Positions 56,208-64,000 of a stretch of 64,000 bases of DNA are shown here, one piece after another. Origin of the DNA: Elioraea tepida (GTDB lineage Bacteria; Pseudomonadota; Alphaproteobacteria; Acetobacterales; Acetobacteraceae). Both the position numbers and the translations under genes were made by a program. How positions within the stretch are numbered: the first letter of the stretch is position 1; each line of letters begins with the position of its first letter. The DNA is taken from assembly GCF_019203965.1 (NCBI RefSeq), contig NZ_CP076448.1, positions 2,433,001 to 2,497,000 of the forward strand. Direction: 5' to 3'. The notes beneath the pieces are model-generated. The model saw only the letters and a list, made by a program, of their open reading frames with translations, was not told the origin of the DNA and ran no database searches.

Positions 56208-57251
56208 ATGCGGCTCGCCCTGGTCGTTCCCGCACCGTTCAGCACGGTCAGCGGCGGCTATGCCTACGACCGGCGAATCGTCGCAGGCCTCGTCGCGCGC
56301 GGCCATGCGGTGCGTGTGGTCGAGTTGCCCGGGCGTTTCCCGCTCCCTGACGCTGCCGCAGAGGCGGCCGCCTGGCAGGCGCTTGCAGAGCGTCCGGAGG
56401 GCGAGCTCCTGCTGATCGACGGCCTTGCCCTTCCGGCCTTCGCGCGGTTCGCCGATGCGGTCGCATCAGCCGGGGCGGCTGGGCTGATCCACCATCCCAC
56501 ACCGCTCGAGACCGGCCTGCCCGAGGCCGAGGCGGCACTCCTGCGCGAGAAGGAGTCGGCGCTCCTTCCCGTCCTGTCGCGGCTGATCGCGACGAGCCGA
56601 ACCACCGCGCGAGAGCTCGTCTGCCTCGGCGTGCCCGAGGCGCGTATTGCCGTCGTCGAGCCGGGAACGGACGAGGCGCCGCGTGCGGAAGGCAGCCGTG
56701 CTGCAGGCTGCGCCATCCTCTCGGTCGGCGCCTGTGTGCCGCGCAAGGGCCATGACCTTCTTCTGCGTGCTCTCGGGCGGCTCTCCGACCTCTCCTGGAC
56801 GCTGACGATCGTCGGCTCTCTCGAGCGCGACCCAGTCCATGCGCGCTCTTTGGCGGCTCTTGCCGAGGAGCTCGGCATCGCCGGCCGCGTCACCTTCGCC
56901 GGCGAAGTGGACAATGCCGCCCTCGCCGCCCTCTGGTCGGGCACCGATCTCTTCGCCCTCGCCACCTGGTACGAGGGCTACGGCATGGCGGTGGCGGAAG
57001 CGCTGAAGCGCGGCATCCCGGTTGCCCTCACGGCAGGGGGTGCGGTGGCCGAGCTCGCTCCCCCCGAGGCCTCGGTGATCGTTCCGCCAGGCGACTGGGC
57101 CGCGCTCTCGCGCGCGATGCGCCGGCTCGTGTTCGATGGCGAGCTGCGTCGCCGCATGGCCGAGCACGCCTATGCCGCCGGCCGCAGGCTGCCGAGCTGG
57201 GAAGACCAGGCCGATGCCTTTGCCGCTGCGCTCGCTGAGACTCCGGCATGA
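56208..57251 (+). CDS. glycosyltransferase family 4 protein
   Basis: A 347-residue GT-B-fold glycosyltransferase. The N-terminal FSTVSGGYAYDRRIVAGLVARGH acceptor-side motif, ILSVGACVPRKGHDLLLRAL in the second domain, and the C-terminal donor motif ATWYEGYGMAVAEALKRGIPV with the E-x7-E arrangement are visible. It would transfer a sugar from a nucleotide donor to an unknown acceptor, possibly the product of the preceding reductase and synthase-like enzymes. Overlaps the methyltransferase gene by ATGA. Confidence 0.92.
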   Translation: MRLALVVPAPFSTVSGGYAYDRRIVAGLVARGHAVRVVELPGRFPLPDAAAEAAAWQALAERPEGELLLIDGLALPAFARFADAVASAGAAGLIHHPTPLETGLPEAEAALLREKESALLPVLSRLIATSRTTARELVCLGVPEARIAVVEPGTDEAPRAEGSRAAGCAILSVGACVPRKGHDLLLRALGRLSDLSWTLTIVGSLERDPVHARSLAALAEELGIAGRVTFAGEVDNAALAALWSGTDLFALATWYEGYGMAVAEALKRGIPVALTAGGAVAELAPPEASVIVPPGDWAALSRAMRRLVFDGELRRRMAEHAYAAGRRLPSWEDQADAFAAALAETPA

Positions 57252-58108
57252 GCGAGGGGTTCAGCGCCGAGTGGCTCGCCCGTCGCGAGCCTTTCGATGC
57301 GGTTGCCCGCTCCGCCGCCCTCGCCGCGCGCCTCGCCGACGCCCTGCCACAGCGGCCGCGTCTGCTCGAGCTCGGGGCGGGGGCAGGCTCCCTGTTCCGC
57401 TGGCTGGCCCCGAGGATCGGCCGCGCTCAGGTCTGGACCATGCTCGATGCAGACGGCGATCTGCTCGAGCACGGCTTCGCGCGCACCGCTGCCTGGGCGG
57501 AGACGCGTGGCTGGACCGTCACCACACCATCCGGCGCGCTGATCGTTCACGCCCCGGGCGGCGCATGGCGGATCGAGGCGCGGGTTGCCGATTTCGGCGC
57601 CGGGCCTGAGGCTCTCCCGCTCGCGGGCCATGATGCCGTGGTCTGCTCGGCCTTGATGGATCTCGTCTCGGCGTCCTGGGCGGCACGCTTCGTCGCGCGT
57701 CTCTCCGTTCCCTTTCTCGCCTGCCTGACCGTCGATGGCCGCGACCGGTGGCGTCCGCCCGCTCTCGGCGACAGGCTCGTGGCGAGGAGCTTCGCGCGGC
57801 ACATGCGACGCGACAAGGGGTTCGGGCCGGCGATGGGGCAGGCCGCGCCTCAGATCCTCGTGCGGCTTCTGAGGGCACGCGGCTTCGAGGTCGCCACCGC
57901 GTCGAGCGACTGGCTCATTCCGAGGATCGCCCGCCATCTTCTCACCGACATGGTTGAGGGGCATGCCGCGGCGGCCGCCGAAGCCCTGCCGCGCGCCGCG
58001 GCACGGATCGCGACGTGGCGGGAGGCGAGGCTCTCCGCCATCGCCCGTGGAAGGCTCTCGCTCGTCATCGGCCATCGCGACCTGCTCGCGCTTCCGACAG
58101 AGGACTGA
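57248..58108 (+). CDS. SAM-dependent methyltransferase
   Basis: A 286-residue class I methyltransferase. The SAM-binding motif I is LLELGAGAGSLFRWLA (about residues 39-54), with an acidic residue after the second strand (MLDADGDLLEHG) and DAVVCSALMDLVSASW as motif IV/V. Substrate unknown. It is coupled by ATGA to the glycosyltransferase gene and is 4 nt from the otnK-like gene. Confidence 0.9.
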   Translation: MSEGFSAEWLARREPFDAVARSAALAARLADALPQRPRLLELGAGAGSLFRWLAPRIGRAQVWTMLDADGDLLEHGFARTAAWAETRGWTVTTPSGALIVHAPGGAWRIEARVADFGAGPEALPLAGHDAVVCSALMDLVSASWAARFVARLSVPFLACLTVDGRDRWRPPALGDRLVARSFARHMRRDKGFGPAMGQAAPQILVRLLRARGFEVATASSDWLIPRIARHLLTDMVEGHAAAAAEALPRAAARIATWREARLSAIARGRLSLVIGHRDLLALPTED

Positions 58109-58112
58109 CACC

Positions 58113-59393
58113 ATGCCGATCCTGCTCGGCTCCGTCGCCGACGACGTCACTGGGGCGACCGACCTTGCCAACACGCTGGTGCGCGGCGGGATGCGTACCG
58201 TCCAGATGATCGGCGTGCCCGCTCCAGGCACTGCCGCGCCTGATGCGGATGCGGTCGTCGTCGCGCTCAAGTCGCGCACCGCACCGGTCGGGGAGGCGGT
58301 GGCGCAGAGCCTCGCCGCTCTCGCCTGGCTTCGCTCGTGCGGCGCTGCCCAGGTCCTCTTCAAGGTGTGCTCGACCTTCGACAGCACCGATGCCGGCAAT
58401 ATCGGGCCGGTGGCCGATGCCCTGCTCGCCGCGCTCGGCGCCCCCTTCGCGCCCGTCTGCCCCGCGTTTCCGGCGAACGGCCGCACGGTCTATCAGGGCC
58501 ATCTCTTCGTCGGCAGCGCTCTTCTAAACGAGAGCGGCATGGAGAAGCACCCGCTGACGCCGATGACGGACGCAAATCTTGTGCGCGTTCTCGGGCGTCA
58601 GAGCACGGGCACGGTCGGCCTTGTCCCTTACGCGACCGTCGCGCAGGGCCCGGACGCGATCCGGCGTGCGTGCCTTGCGCTGCCCGAGCGCGGCCACCGC
58701 TACGCGATCGTCGATGCTCTGTCGGACGCTCATCTCGAGTCGCTCGGCGCCGCGTCGTCCGACCTGCCGCTGCTTGTCGGCGGTTCGGGGATCGCGATCG
58801 GGCTCCCCGAGAACTTCCGCCGCTCCGGCCGCCTCGCCGCATCGCAGAGCGCTGATCGCCTCGACGTGCCGGAGGGACACACGGCGGTGATCGCCGGCTC
58901 CTGTTCGCGCGCGACCCTTGGGCAGATCGGCCTCGCGCGCGACCACGTGCCGACGCTCGAGCTCGACCCGCTCGCCGAACCTGACGCCCTGGCGCTCGCG
59001 GCACGCGCTCTCGCCTGGGCGGAGGGCAGGCTTGGGGCGCGGCCGATCGTCATCGCCGCCTCCGCCACGCCCGATCGTGTCGCCCTGCTTCAAGAGCGTC
59101 TTGGCCGCGAGGCTGCCGGCGCTCTCGTCGAAACCGCTCTCTCCGAGATCGCCGCGGGCCTCGTCGCGCGCGGGGTGCGTCGTCTCATCGTGGCGGGTGG
59201 CGAAACCTCGGGCGCGGTGGTGCAGCGCCTTGGCATCACGCGGCTCAGGATCGGCCCTGAGATTGACCCGGGCGTTCCCTGGACGCGCGCCGAAGGCGGG
59301 GACGTGCCGCTGCTTCTGGCGCTGAAGAGCGGCAACTTCGGCGCCCGGGACTTCTTCCTCAAGGCGTTCGAGATGCTGGAGCAGGTGTCATGA
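58113..59393 (+). CDS. otnK: 3-oxo-tetronate kinase (OtnK-like, DUF1537 family)
   Basis: A 426-residue four-carbon acid sugar kinase of the DUF1537 family. The N-terminal substrate-domain motif GSVADDVTGATDLANTLVRGGMRT, FKVCSTFDSTDAGNIGP and the C-terminal nucleotide-domain GGETSGAVVQRLGI and LALKSGNFG are characteristic. OtnK phosphorylates 3-oxo-tetronate (from erythronate or threonate oxidation) to the 4-phosphate. It overlaps the otnC-like gene by ATGA, the usual pair. A dehydrogenase to make the oxo acid is not adjacent, unless the MDR protein does so. Confidence 0.93.
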   Translation: MPILLGSVADDVTGATDLANTLVRGGMRTVQMIGVPAPGTAAPDADAVVVALKSRTAPVGEAVAQSLAALAWLRSCGAAQVLFKVCSTFDSTDAGNIGPVADALLAALGAPFAPVCPAFPANGRTVYQGHLFVGSALLNESGMEKHPLTPMTDANLVRVLGRQSTGTVGLVPYATVAQGPDAIRRACLALPERGHRYAIVDALSDAHLESLGAASSDLPLLVGGSGIAIGLPENFRRSGRLAASQSADRLDVPEGHTAVIAGSCSRATLGQIGLARDHVPTLELDPLAEPDALALAARALAWAEGRLGARPIVIAASATPDRVALLQERLGREAAGALVETALSEIAAGLVARGVRRLIVAGGETSGAVVQRLGITRLRIGPEIDPGVPWTRAEGGDVPLLLALKSGNFGARDFFLKAFEMLEQVS

Positions 59394-60028
59394 CGGCGGA
59401 GGAGGCGGCGGCGCGGGAGGAGATCGTCGCGCTCGCGGCATCACTGTTCGCGCGCGGGTTCTCCGTTGGCAGCGCGGGCAACATCTCGGTGCGCCTCGCT
59501 GACGGCTACCTGATCACGCCAACGAACTCCTGCCTCGGTCGTCTCGACCCGGAGCGCCTCTCGAAGCTTGATGCCGACTTCGTGCCTGTGGGCGGCGACA
59601 GGCCATCGAAGGAGGTGTTCATGCACCGCGCCTTCTATCGTGCGCGCGCCGATGCCGGAGCGGTGGTGCATCTGCATTCGACCTGGGCCACCGCCGTCTC
59701 CTGCCTTGCCGATGTCGATCCCGCGAACCCGATCCCGCCGCTCACGCCCTATTTCGTGATGCGCATCGGCAGAACGATGCCGCTCGTTCCGTATTTCCGG
59801 CCAGGCGACCCGGCGATGGAGCCGGCGATCGCGCAAGCGGCACAAACCGCCCGCGCGGTTCTGCTCGCGAACCACGGCCCTGTCGTGTCGGGTGCCACGC
59901 TCAAGGATGCGGTCTACGCGGCGGAGGAGCTCGAGGAGGCGGCAAAGCTCTTCCTGCTTCTCCCCCGCGAGCGGGCGCGCCTGCTTACCGCGCAGCAGGT
60001 GGACGACCTTCTGGCCACGTTCGGCTGA
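59390..60028 (+). CDS. otnC: 3-oxo-tetronate 4-phosphate decarboxylase (OtnC-like, class II aldolase family)
   Basis: A 212-residue class II aldolase/adducin-family protein. The phosphate-binding start SVGSAGNISVR, the catalytic Glu75 in PSKE, metal ligands His94 and His96 in VHLHS, and His162 in LLANHGPV are visible. OtnC decarboxylates 3-oxo-tetronate 4-phosphate to dihydroxyacetone phosphate. Being the last gene of the nine-gene run, it is followed by a strong terminator. MtnB-type activity is possible for the fold, but the pairing with otnK argues for OtnC. Confidence 0.92.
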   Translation: MTAEEAAAREEIVALAASLFARGFSVGSAGNISVRLADGYLITPTNSCLGRLDPERLSKLDADFVPVGGDRPSKEVFMHRAFYRARADAGAVVHLHSTWATAVSCLADVDPANPIPPLTPYFVMRIGRTMPLVPYFRPGDPAMEPAIAQAAQTARAVLLANHGPVVSGATLKDAVYAAEELEEAAKLFLLLPRERARLLTAQQVDDLLATFG

Positions 60029-60055
60029 GGCGTCGGCCTCGCACACGAGACGCGA

Positions 60056-60086
60056 AACGCGCCGGCAGGGACGCTGCCGGCGCGTT
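60056..60086. terminator. strong bidirectional stem-loop
   Basis: AACGCGCCGGCAG pairs with CTGCCGGCGCGTT over 13 bp around the loop GGACG, between the convergent otnC-like gene and the histone-like gene. TTCTTC follows on the plus strand and a TTTCG-type sequence on the minus strand, so it can serve both. Confidence 0.85.
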
Positions 60087-60127
60087 CTTCGGTGGCGTCT
60101 CCGGCCCTGCTCCGGGCCGGAGAGCCC

Positions 60128-60598
60128 TCAGGTGGTCGGTGTCTCGGGCGCGGGCGCCTCTGGGGCAGGCTCCGCGACCTTGCGCGGGCGACGGGCCGCG
60201 GGCTTCTCCGCTGCCGTCGTCTTCCTCGCCGCGGGCTTCTTCGCCGCCGCGGCGCGCTTCGGAGCAGCTTTCTTGGCGGCCGGCTTCTTCGCTGCCGCGG
60301 TGCGCTTCGGCGCCGCCTTCTTCGCTGCCGCGGCGCGCTTCGGCGCGGCTTTCTTCGCCGCCGGCTTCTTCGCCGCCGTGGCGCGCTTCGGTGCGGCTTT
60401 CTTCGCCGCCGGCTTCTTCGCCGCCGCCGTCCGCCTCGGTGCCGCCTTCTTCGTAGCAGCCCGCATCGCCATCGGCTGTGCGCGGCCTTCGCCGGCATCT
60501 GACTCCTCTGCCGCACGGATGGCCTCGACCGCCGCCGGCACGACCTTGGTGATGGTCACGTGCATGAACTCCTTTCCGCTGAGGTCCTGAAGCGCCAT
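60128..60598 (-). CDS. histone H1-like lysine/alanine/proline-repeat protein
   Basis: A 156-residue protein in two parts: a short folded-looking N-terminus (VTITKVVPAAVEAIRAAEES) and a tail of degenerate 10-16-residue units of the type KKPAAKKAAPKR. A short acidic, proline-rich end (VAEPAPEAPAPETPTT) closes it. Composition is that of eukaryotic H1-like and bacterial AlgP/HctA-like DNA-binding proteins, so nucleoid binding or condensation is expected. An ATG at 60565, after AAAGGAG, is an alternative start giving 145 residues. A TTGACA-type promoter lies far upstream, possibly for both this gene and a small frame before it. Confidence 0.8.
   Translation of the reverse strand: MALQDLSGKEFMHVTITKVVPAAVEAIRAAEESDAGEGRAQPMAMRAATKKAAPRRTAAAKKPAAKKAAPKRATAAKKPAAKKAAPKRAAAAKKAAPKRTAAAKKPAAKKAAPKRAAAAKKPAARKTTAAEKPAARRPRKVAEPAPEAPAPETPTT
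60228..60450 (-). repeat. degenerate tandem repeat coding for KKPAAKKAAPKR units
   Basis: Four to five imperfect units of about 33-48 nt, read on the plus strand as variants of CTTCTTCGCCGCCGGC with GCGCTTCGG blocks. The units encode the basic tail of the histone-like protein; one copy lacks the KKPAA block. Such repeats can change length by slippage or recombination. Confidence 0.8.
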
Positions 60599-60792
60599 GC
60601 CATTTCCCGCTGCACGGGTTCGCCGCGGCGGCGCCAGCGGGCCGCCTGGGCAGCGGGAAACCGGAACCGCCTCGCGCGTGGCTTGCCGCCCGCGATGCAC
60701 GAGAGCATCACGGCCGGGAAACGAACTCCCGCCTCTGGCCTTTCCGGGGGTGTCGTCGCCGCGGTGGCGGCTTCGACAAGCATGCGGTCCAT
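60556..60792 (-). CDS. small hypothetical frame upstream of the histone-like gene
   Basis: A 78-residue open frame with ATG at 60792 preceded at a good distance by GGGAAGGACGG. Its stop overlaps the alternative histone-like start at 60565 by 10 nt, a pattern of translational coupling. The protein is arginine-rich in its second half (GGKPRARRFRFPAAQAARWRRR) and matches no family I know. Third codon positions are G+C-rich for the first 60 codons. It could be a leader peptide or an artefact of G+C-rich sequence. Confidence 0.3.
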   Translation of the reverse strand: MDRMLVEAATAATTPPERPEAGVRFPAVMLSCIAGGKPRARRFRFPAAQAARWRRRGEPVQREMAWRFRTSAERSSCT

Positions 60793-61195
60793 GGACCGTC
60801 CTTCCCTGCGCGGAGCACCATGATGCAGCGATCGCGCCTGCGAATCGGAATGCATCTGCTTCCGCAACATCACGCTATGCGTGTGGTGCGGAGGCGTGTC
60901 AACAAAAACGACATCGCGGCGACGAGATTCGTGCACGATCGCGCGTCCGGTGCGCGTCGTGCGGCGATGATGGTCGCCTCGTGGCGGAACGGCAGCGCGA
61001 CGCGCGCTTCGTCGAGCGCCTCGCGCCCGCAGCCTCGCGCAGGCCACGGGCGATGCGGCGCGCGTCGACGGCGTCAGGCCGGGAACACGAAGGACGACCG
61101 TCGCAGCTTGCCTCTCAGTGCGGCGCGCAAGGTGACGTCGCAGAGGCGGCTCGGACCGGCTCGCCGGCGACAGAACCGCGACCGCGCCGCGCGCC
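60599..61195. other. intergenic region between citrate synthase and histone-like gene
   Basis: This 597-nt region on the minus strand leads from the stop of the citrate synthase gene to the histone-like gene. Its left part contains the small frame at 60556-60792 and a promoter-like pair; a stretch at 60843-60925 is noticeably richer in A+T than its surroundings. The right 250 nt hold nothing recognisable. Confidence 0.5.
60874..60902 (-). promoter_or_regulatory. putative promoter upstream of the histone-like gene
   Basis: Minus strand TTGACA (60902-60897) is a perfect -35 hexamer; 17 nt later CATAGC (60879-60874) is a weak -10. Transcription would start near 60867, giving a leader of about 270 nt to the histone-like start or about 75 nt to the small frame at 60792. 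Confidence 0.45.
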
Positions 61196-62335
61196 TCACC
61201 CGCGGGCGCGGAGCGGCACCACCTTGCGCTCCGCCGCGCCGACATAGTGCGACAACGGGCGGATCAGCCGATTGTCCTGCATCTGCTCGAGCACGTGCGC
61301 TGACCAGCCGGTGATTCGGCTTGCGACGAAGAGCGGGGTGAAGAAATCGATCTCGAACCCCATCATGTAGTAGGTGGGGCCGGCCGGGAAATCGAGGTTG
61401 GGGTGGATCCCCTTCCGCGCGAGCATCTCCTCGGCGAGGATCCGGCTGATCTCGAGCCATTTCTCGCCGCCGCGAAGCCGCGCCACCTCGTCGCGGTATT
61501 TCGCCATCGTCGGCACGCGGCTGTCGCCGGAGCGGTAGACGCGATGGCCGAAGCCCATCACGAGCGCGCGATGCTCGAGCTTGTCGTCGATCCAGCCGCG
61601 CGCCCGCGCGGGCGTGCCCACCTGCTTCAGCATATGCATCACCGCCTCGTTGGCGCCGCCGTGCAGCGGCCCCTTCAGCGCGGCGATCGCTGCCGTCACC
61701 GCGGCGTGGATGTCGGCCTGGGTGCTCGTCACCGTCCGGGCGGTGAAGGTCGAGGCGTTGAAGCTGTGCTCGGCGTAGAGCGTCATCGAGGCGTCGAACG
61801 CCTTGACGATGGCCGGTTCCGGCACCTTGCCGAAGAACATGTGGAAGATGTTCTCGGCGAAGCCGAGCTCGGGCTTGGGGCGGATCGGGCGCAAGCCCTT
61901 GCGGAGACGCGCGATCGCGGCGATCGCGGTCGGGATCTTCGCATAGAGGCGAAGCGCCTTGCGCCGTGTGGCCTCCACCGAGGTGTCGCGCCCTTCCGGG
62001 TCCTCCATCCCCATGAACGACACCGCCGTACGGATGGCGTCCATCGGGTGGGCCTTGCGGGGGAACTCCTCGAGCACGCGGATGAGCGCGCGCGAGATGC
62101 CGCGCTCGGCGGCCTCCGCCTTCCGGAACGCGTTGAGCTGCCTCCGCGTCGGCAGCTCGCCTTCGAGCAGGAGGTAGGCGACTTCCTCGAACCGGCACTG
62201 GTCGGCCAGATCCTGAACCGGATAGCCGCGATAGGTCAGGGAGTTCGTCTCAGGCATCACCTTGGAGACGGCGGTTACGTCGGCCACCACGCCGACGAGG
62301 CCCTTGTGCACTCCTTGGGTCGCCACGTCGTTCAT
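61196..62335 (-). CDS. citrate synthase / 2-methylcitrate synthase
   Basis: A 379-residue citrate synthase-family enzyme of the short type. Typical segments are LTYRGYPVQDLADQCRFEEVAYLLLEGELP, AEHSFNASTFTAR, the catalytic-His loop GPLHGGANEAV, FGHRVYRSGDSR with the second active-site His, and the Asp region FDASMTLYAEH. The short length and the neighbouring PrpD-type gene upstream suggest 2-methylcitrate synthase (propionyl-CoA plus oxaloacetate), though many such enzymes also use acetyl-CoA. It follows the PrpD-family gene after 24 nt. GGGGCGAAGGGAGGACG lies before the ATG. Confidence 0.92.
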   Translation of the reverse strand: MNDVATQGVHKGLVGVVADVTAVSKVMPETNSLTYRGYPVQDLADQCRFEEVAYLLLEGELPTRRQLNAFRKAEAAERGISRALIRVLEEFPRKAHPMDAIRTAVSFMGMEDPEGRDTSVEATRRKALRLYAKIPTAIAAIARLRKGLRPIRPKPELGFAENIFHMFFGKVPEPAIVKAFDASMTLYAEHSFNASTFTARTVTSTQADIHAAVTAAIAALKGPLHGGANEAVMHMLKQVGTPARARGWIDDKLEHRALVMGFGHRVYRSGDSRVPTMAKYRDEVARLRGGEKWLEISRILAEEMLARKGIHPNLDFPAGPTYYMMGFEIDFFTPLFVASRITGWSAHVLEQMQDNRLIRPLSHYVGAAERKVVPLRARG

Positions 62336-62359
62336 CGGTTCGTCCTCCCTTCGCCCCGC

Positions 62360-64000
62360 TCAGCGCGTCCCCTTCGCCGTCCGGCGCAACGCCGTCTTCG
62401 CGGCGCGGCCTTTCCTGCGCTCGAGCGTGCGGGTCTTCTGCGCCGCTGCGCGCAGCTGCCGCTTGGCGCGCGTCTCGGGCTTCGCCACCGGCGGAGCATC
62501 GAAGATCCCCTTGCCTGGCGCGAGCGTCAGCCCTTTCGGCGGCACGGCGATGTTGAGAACTGCAAGCCCCCCGGCCGGAATGGCGGCGAGGTCCTGAACA
62601 TCGGCAAGGAAGCGGTTCGCCTCGCGCGTGGTGATGATGCCGTCCGTCAGTGTCCGGAACTTGCGGATGTAGTCGGGCCGCGTGAATGGGCGGGCACCGA
62701 GGCTGTGGGCGTTCGCGACCGCGAGCTCGTCGACGAGACGTGTGCCGTCCTTGAACAGGATCTCGACGCGCGCTCCGAAGGCCTTCTCCTTTGGATCATC
62801 GGAGTGGTAGCGGCGCGTCCACTCCGGATCCTCCCTCGTCTCGATCTTGTGCCAGAGCGCGACCGTGGAGGGGCGCCGCGCACGCCTCGGGGTGTAGGAG
62901 TCGATGTGGTGCCAGCGCCCGTCCTCGAGGGCGACGGCGAAGATGTACATGATCGAGTGGTCGAGCGTCTCGCGCGAGGCGTTCGGGTCCATCTTCTGCG
63001 GGTCGTTCGCCCCGGTGCCGATCACGTAGTGGGTGTGGTGCGAGGTGTGGATGATCACCTTCTCGATCGCGGAGAAGTCCTCGATCTTCTCGCGCATGCG
63101 GAAGGCGAGGTCGATCAGCGCCTGGCTCTGGTATTCGGCGCTGTGCTCCTTGGTATAGCTCTCGAGGATCGCGCGCTTCGGCTCTCCCGGCTCGGGCAGG
63201 GGCACGAGATACTCGTGCGAGCGGTCCTCGCGGCCGGCGAGCATCCAGGCGATCACGCTGTCCTCGCCTTCGTAGATCGGGTTCGGCGCGCCCTCGCCGC
63301 GCATCGCGCGATCCACCGCCTCGACCGCGAGCTTGCCCGCATGCGCCGGCGCGAAGGCCTTCCAGGAGGAGATCTCGCCCTTGCGGCTCTGGCGCGTGGT
63401 GAAGCTCACATGCACCGCCTGCTGCACGGCCTGGAAGATCACCTCCTGCCTGAGCCCGAGCAGTGCCCCGATTCCGGCCGCAGCGGCCGGGCAGAGATGG
63501 GCGATGTGGTCGATCTTATGCCGGTGCAGGCAGATCCCCTTCACGAGGTCGATGTGGATCTCGTAGGCGGTGGCAAGCCCACGGATGAGGTCACGGCCCG
63601 ATCGGCCCATCGTCTGCGCCACCGCGAGGACGGGGGGGATGTTGTCTGCCGGGTGGGAATAATCCGCCGCGAGGAACGTGTCGTGGAAGTCTAGCTCCCG
63701 CACCGCGGTGCCGTTCGCCCAGGCCGCCCATTCGGGGCTGACCGTCGTCGCGGCAGGCATGCCGAACACGGTCGCCCCGCCCTTGCGCGGATGGGCGAGC
63801 GCCATCATCCGCGCCGATACCACGGGGCGGCGGTTGATCGCGGCGATGGCGACGGCGGCGTTGTCGATGATCCGGTTGATGATCATCTCCGCCACGTCCT
63901 TCGGCACCGGGGCACGGTCGGTCGCGACGCCGGCGATCTTCCACGCGAGCTGCTCCTCGCGCGGCAGAAGGTCCTTCGACGGATGGACGCGGACGGAATG
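62360..64000 (-). CDS. MmgE/PrpD family 2-methylcitrate dehydratase, 5' end outside the window
   Basis: At least 546 residues; the frame stays open to the window edge ([20 protein letters not shown] before the first internal GTG), so the start is missing. PrpD dehydrates 2-methylcitrate in propionate catabolism. Family segments are [57 protein letters not shown] and [11 protein letters not shown]. The C-terminus carries about 45 extra residues rich in Lys and Arg ([20 protein letters not shown]) beyond the usual end. It is the upstream partner of the (methyl)citrate synthase gene. Confidence 0.92.
   Translation of the reverse strand, partial: HSVRVHPSKDLLPREEQLAWKIAGVATDRAPVPKDVAEMIINRIIDNAAVAIAAINRRPVVSARMMALAHPRKGGATVFGMPAATTVSPEWAAWANGTAVRELDFHDTFLAADYSHPADNIPPVLAVAQTMGRSGRDLIRGLATAYEIHIDLVKGICLHRHKIDHIAHLCPAAAAGIGALLGLRQEVIFQAVQQAVHVSFTTRQSRKGEISSWKAFAPAHAGKLAVEAVDRAMRGEGAPNPIYEGEDSVIAWMLAGREDRSHEYLVPLPEPGEPKRAILESYTKEHSAEYQSQALIDLAFRMREKIEDFSAIEKVIIHTSHHTHYVIGTGANDPQKMDPNASRETLDHSIMYIFAVALEDGRWHHIDSYTPRRARRPSTVALWHKIETREDPEWTRRYHSDDPKEKAFGARVEILFKDGTRLVDELAVANAHSLGARPFTRPDYIRKFRTLTDGIITTREANRFLADVQDLAAIPAGGLAVLNIAVPPKGLTLAPGKGIFDAPPVAKPETRAKRQLRAAAQKTRTLERRKGRAAKTALRRTAKGTR

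Noticed and set aside
60228-60450. Short repeats that might suggest a CRISPR array
   Set aside because: The units are degenerate, contiguous and in frame, coding for KKPAAKKAAPKR; there are no unique spacers and no cas genes.
60820-61314. Plus-strand open frame of 164 codons between the histone-like and citrate synthase genes
   Set aside because: The translation is arginine-rich, has no known family, and its end runs antisense into the citrate synthase gene.

Overview
The window is 64 kb of dense, very G+C-rich DNA (roughly 70% by eye) from a bacterial chromosome. Alphaproteobacterial markers are FliX beside flgI, UPF0262, a DksA with a single zinc-finger cysteine, a phasin with PhaR-type boxes, an FnrN/FnrL-type regulator with C-x2-C-x7-C, and ClpS-ClpA. 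The many solute importers (tripartite tricarboxylate, TRAP-TAXI, peptide ABC, amino-acid ABC) together with the flagellar and polyhydroxyalkanoate genes fit a heterotrophic Rhodospirillales/Acetobacteraceae-like organism. That placement is inference. No insertion sequence, phage, CRISPR or rRNA was seen. One tRNA-Arg(CCG) is present.

Layout. 1-8.4 kb: end of a TctA permease, a D-threonine aldolase-like PLP enzyme, a penicillin-binding D,D-carboxypeptidase with SPOR domain, a phasin, clpS, clpA and an Fnr-type oxygen regulator. 8.9-33.7 kb: a catabolic island. The minus-strand operon hyuA-hyuB-SBP-dppB-dppCD(fusion)-dppF couples a hydantoinase/oxoprolinase to a peptide-type ABC importer. A formiminoglutamate deiminase (HutF) is divergent from it. 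A twelve-gene plus-strand operon then carries two sets of three-subunit amine dehydrogenases (HcnABC / opine oxidase / D-hydroxyproline dehydrogenase type), an additional DAO-type subunit, an SDR and a second peptide-type importer whose ATPase D gene lies among the oxidoreductases.

34-46 kb: an OmpA-like lipoprotein, an N-carbamoyl-D-amino acid amidohydrolase, a hydantoin-racemase-like protein with a TPR protein, DUF983-UPF0262-mtnA, a fused TRAP permease with its TAXI binding protein, and an amino-acid ABC importer. 46-50 kb: a ModE-like DNA-binding protein and rhodanese divergent from a cysteine synthase-like gene, an SDR, a DUF2272 protein, tRNA-Arg and dksA. 50.3-52.9 kb: fliX divergent from flgI-flgJ-flgN, with a textbook sigma-54 promoter before flgI.

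52.9-60.0 kb: a nine-gene, tightly packed operon: two tandem half-permeases, a RibD-type reductase, an MDR dehydrogenase, a divergent pterin-synthase homologue lacking usual active-site residues, a family-4 glycosyltransferase, a methyltransferase, then 3-oxo-tetronate kinase and decarboxylase. This is the best candidate for an undescribed pathway. 60-64 kb: a histone-H1-like lysine/alanine/proline repeat protein, (methyl)citrate synthase, and a PrpD-family dehydratase with a basic C-terminal tail that runs off the window.

Common themes are uptake of modified or cyclic amino-acid derivatives (hydantoins, opines, D-amino acids), their hydrolysis and flavin-dependent oxidation, and carbon storage. 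Many adjacent genes overlap by ATGA or GTGA, indicating translational coupling.
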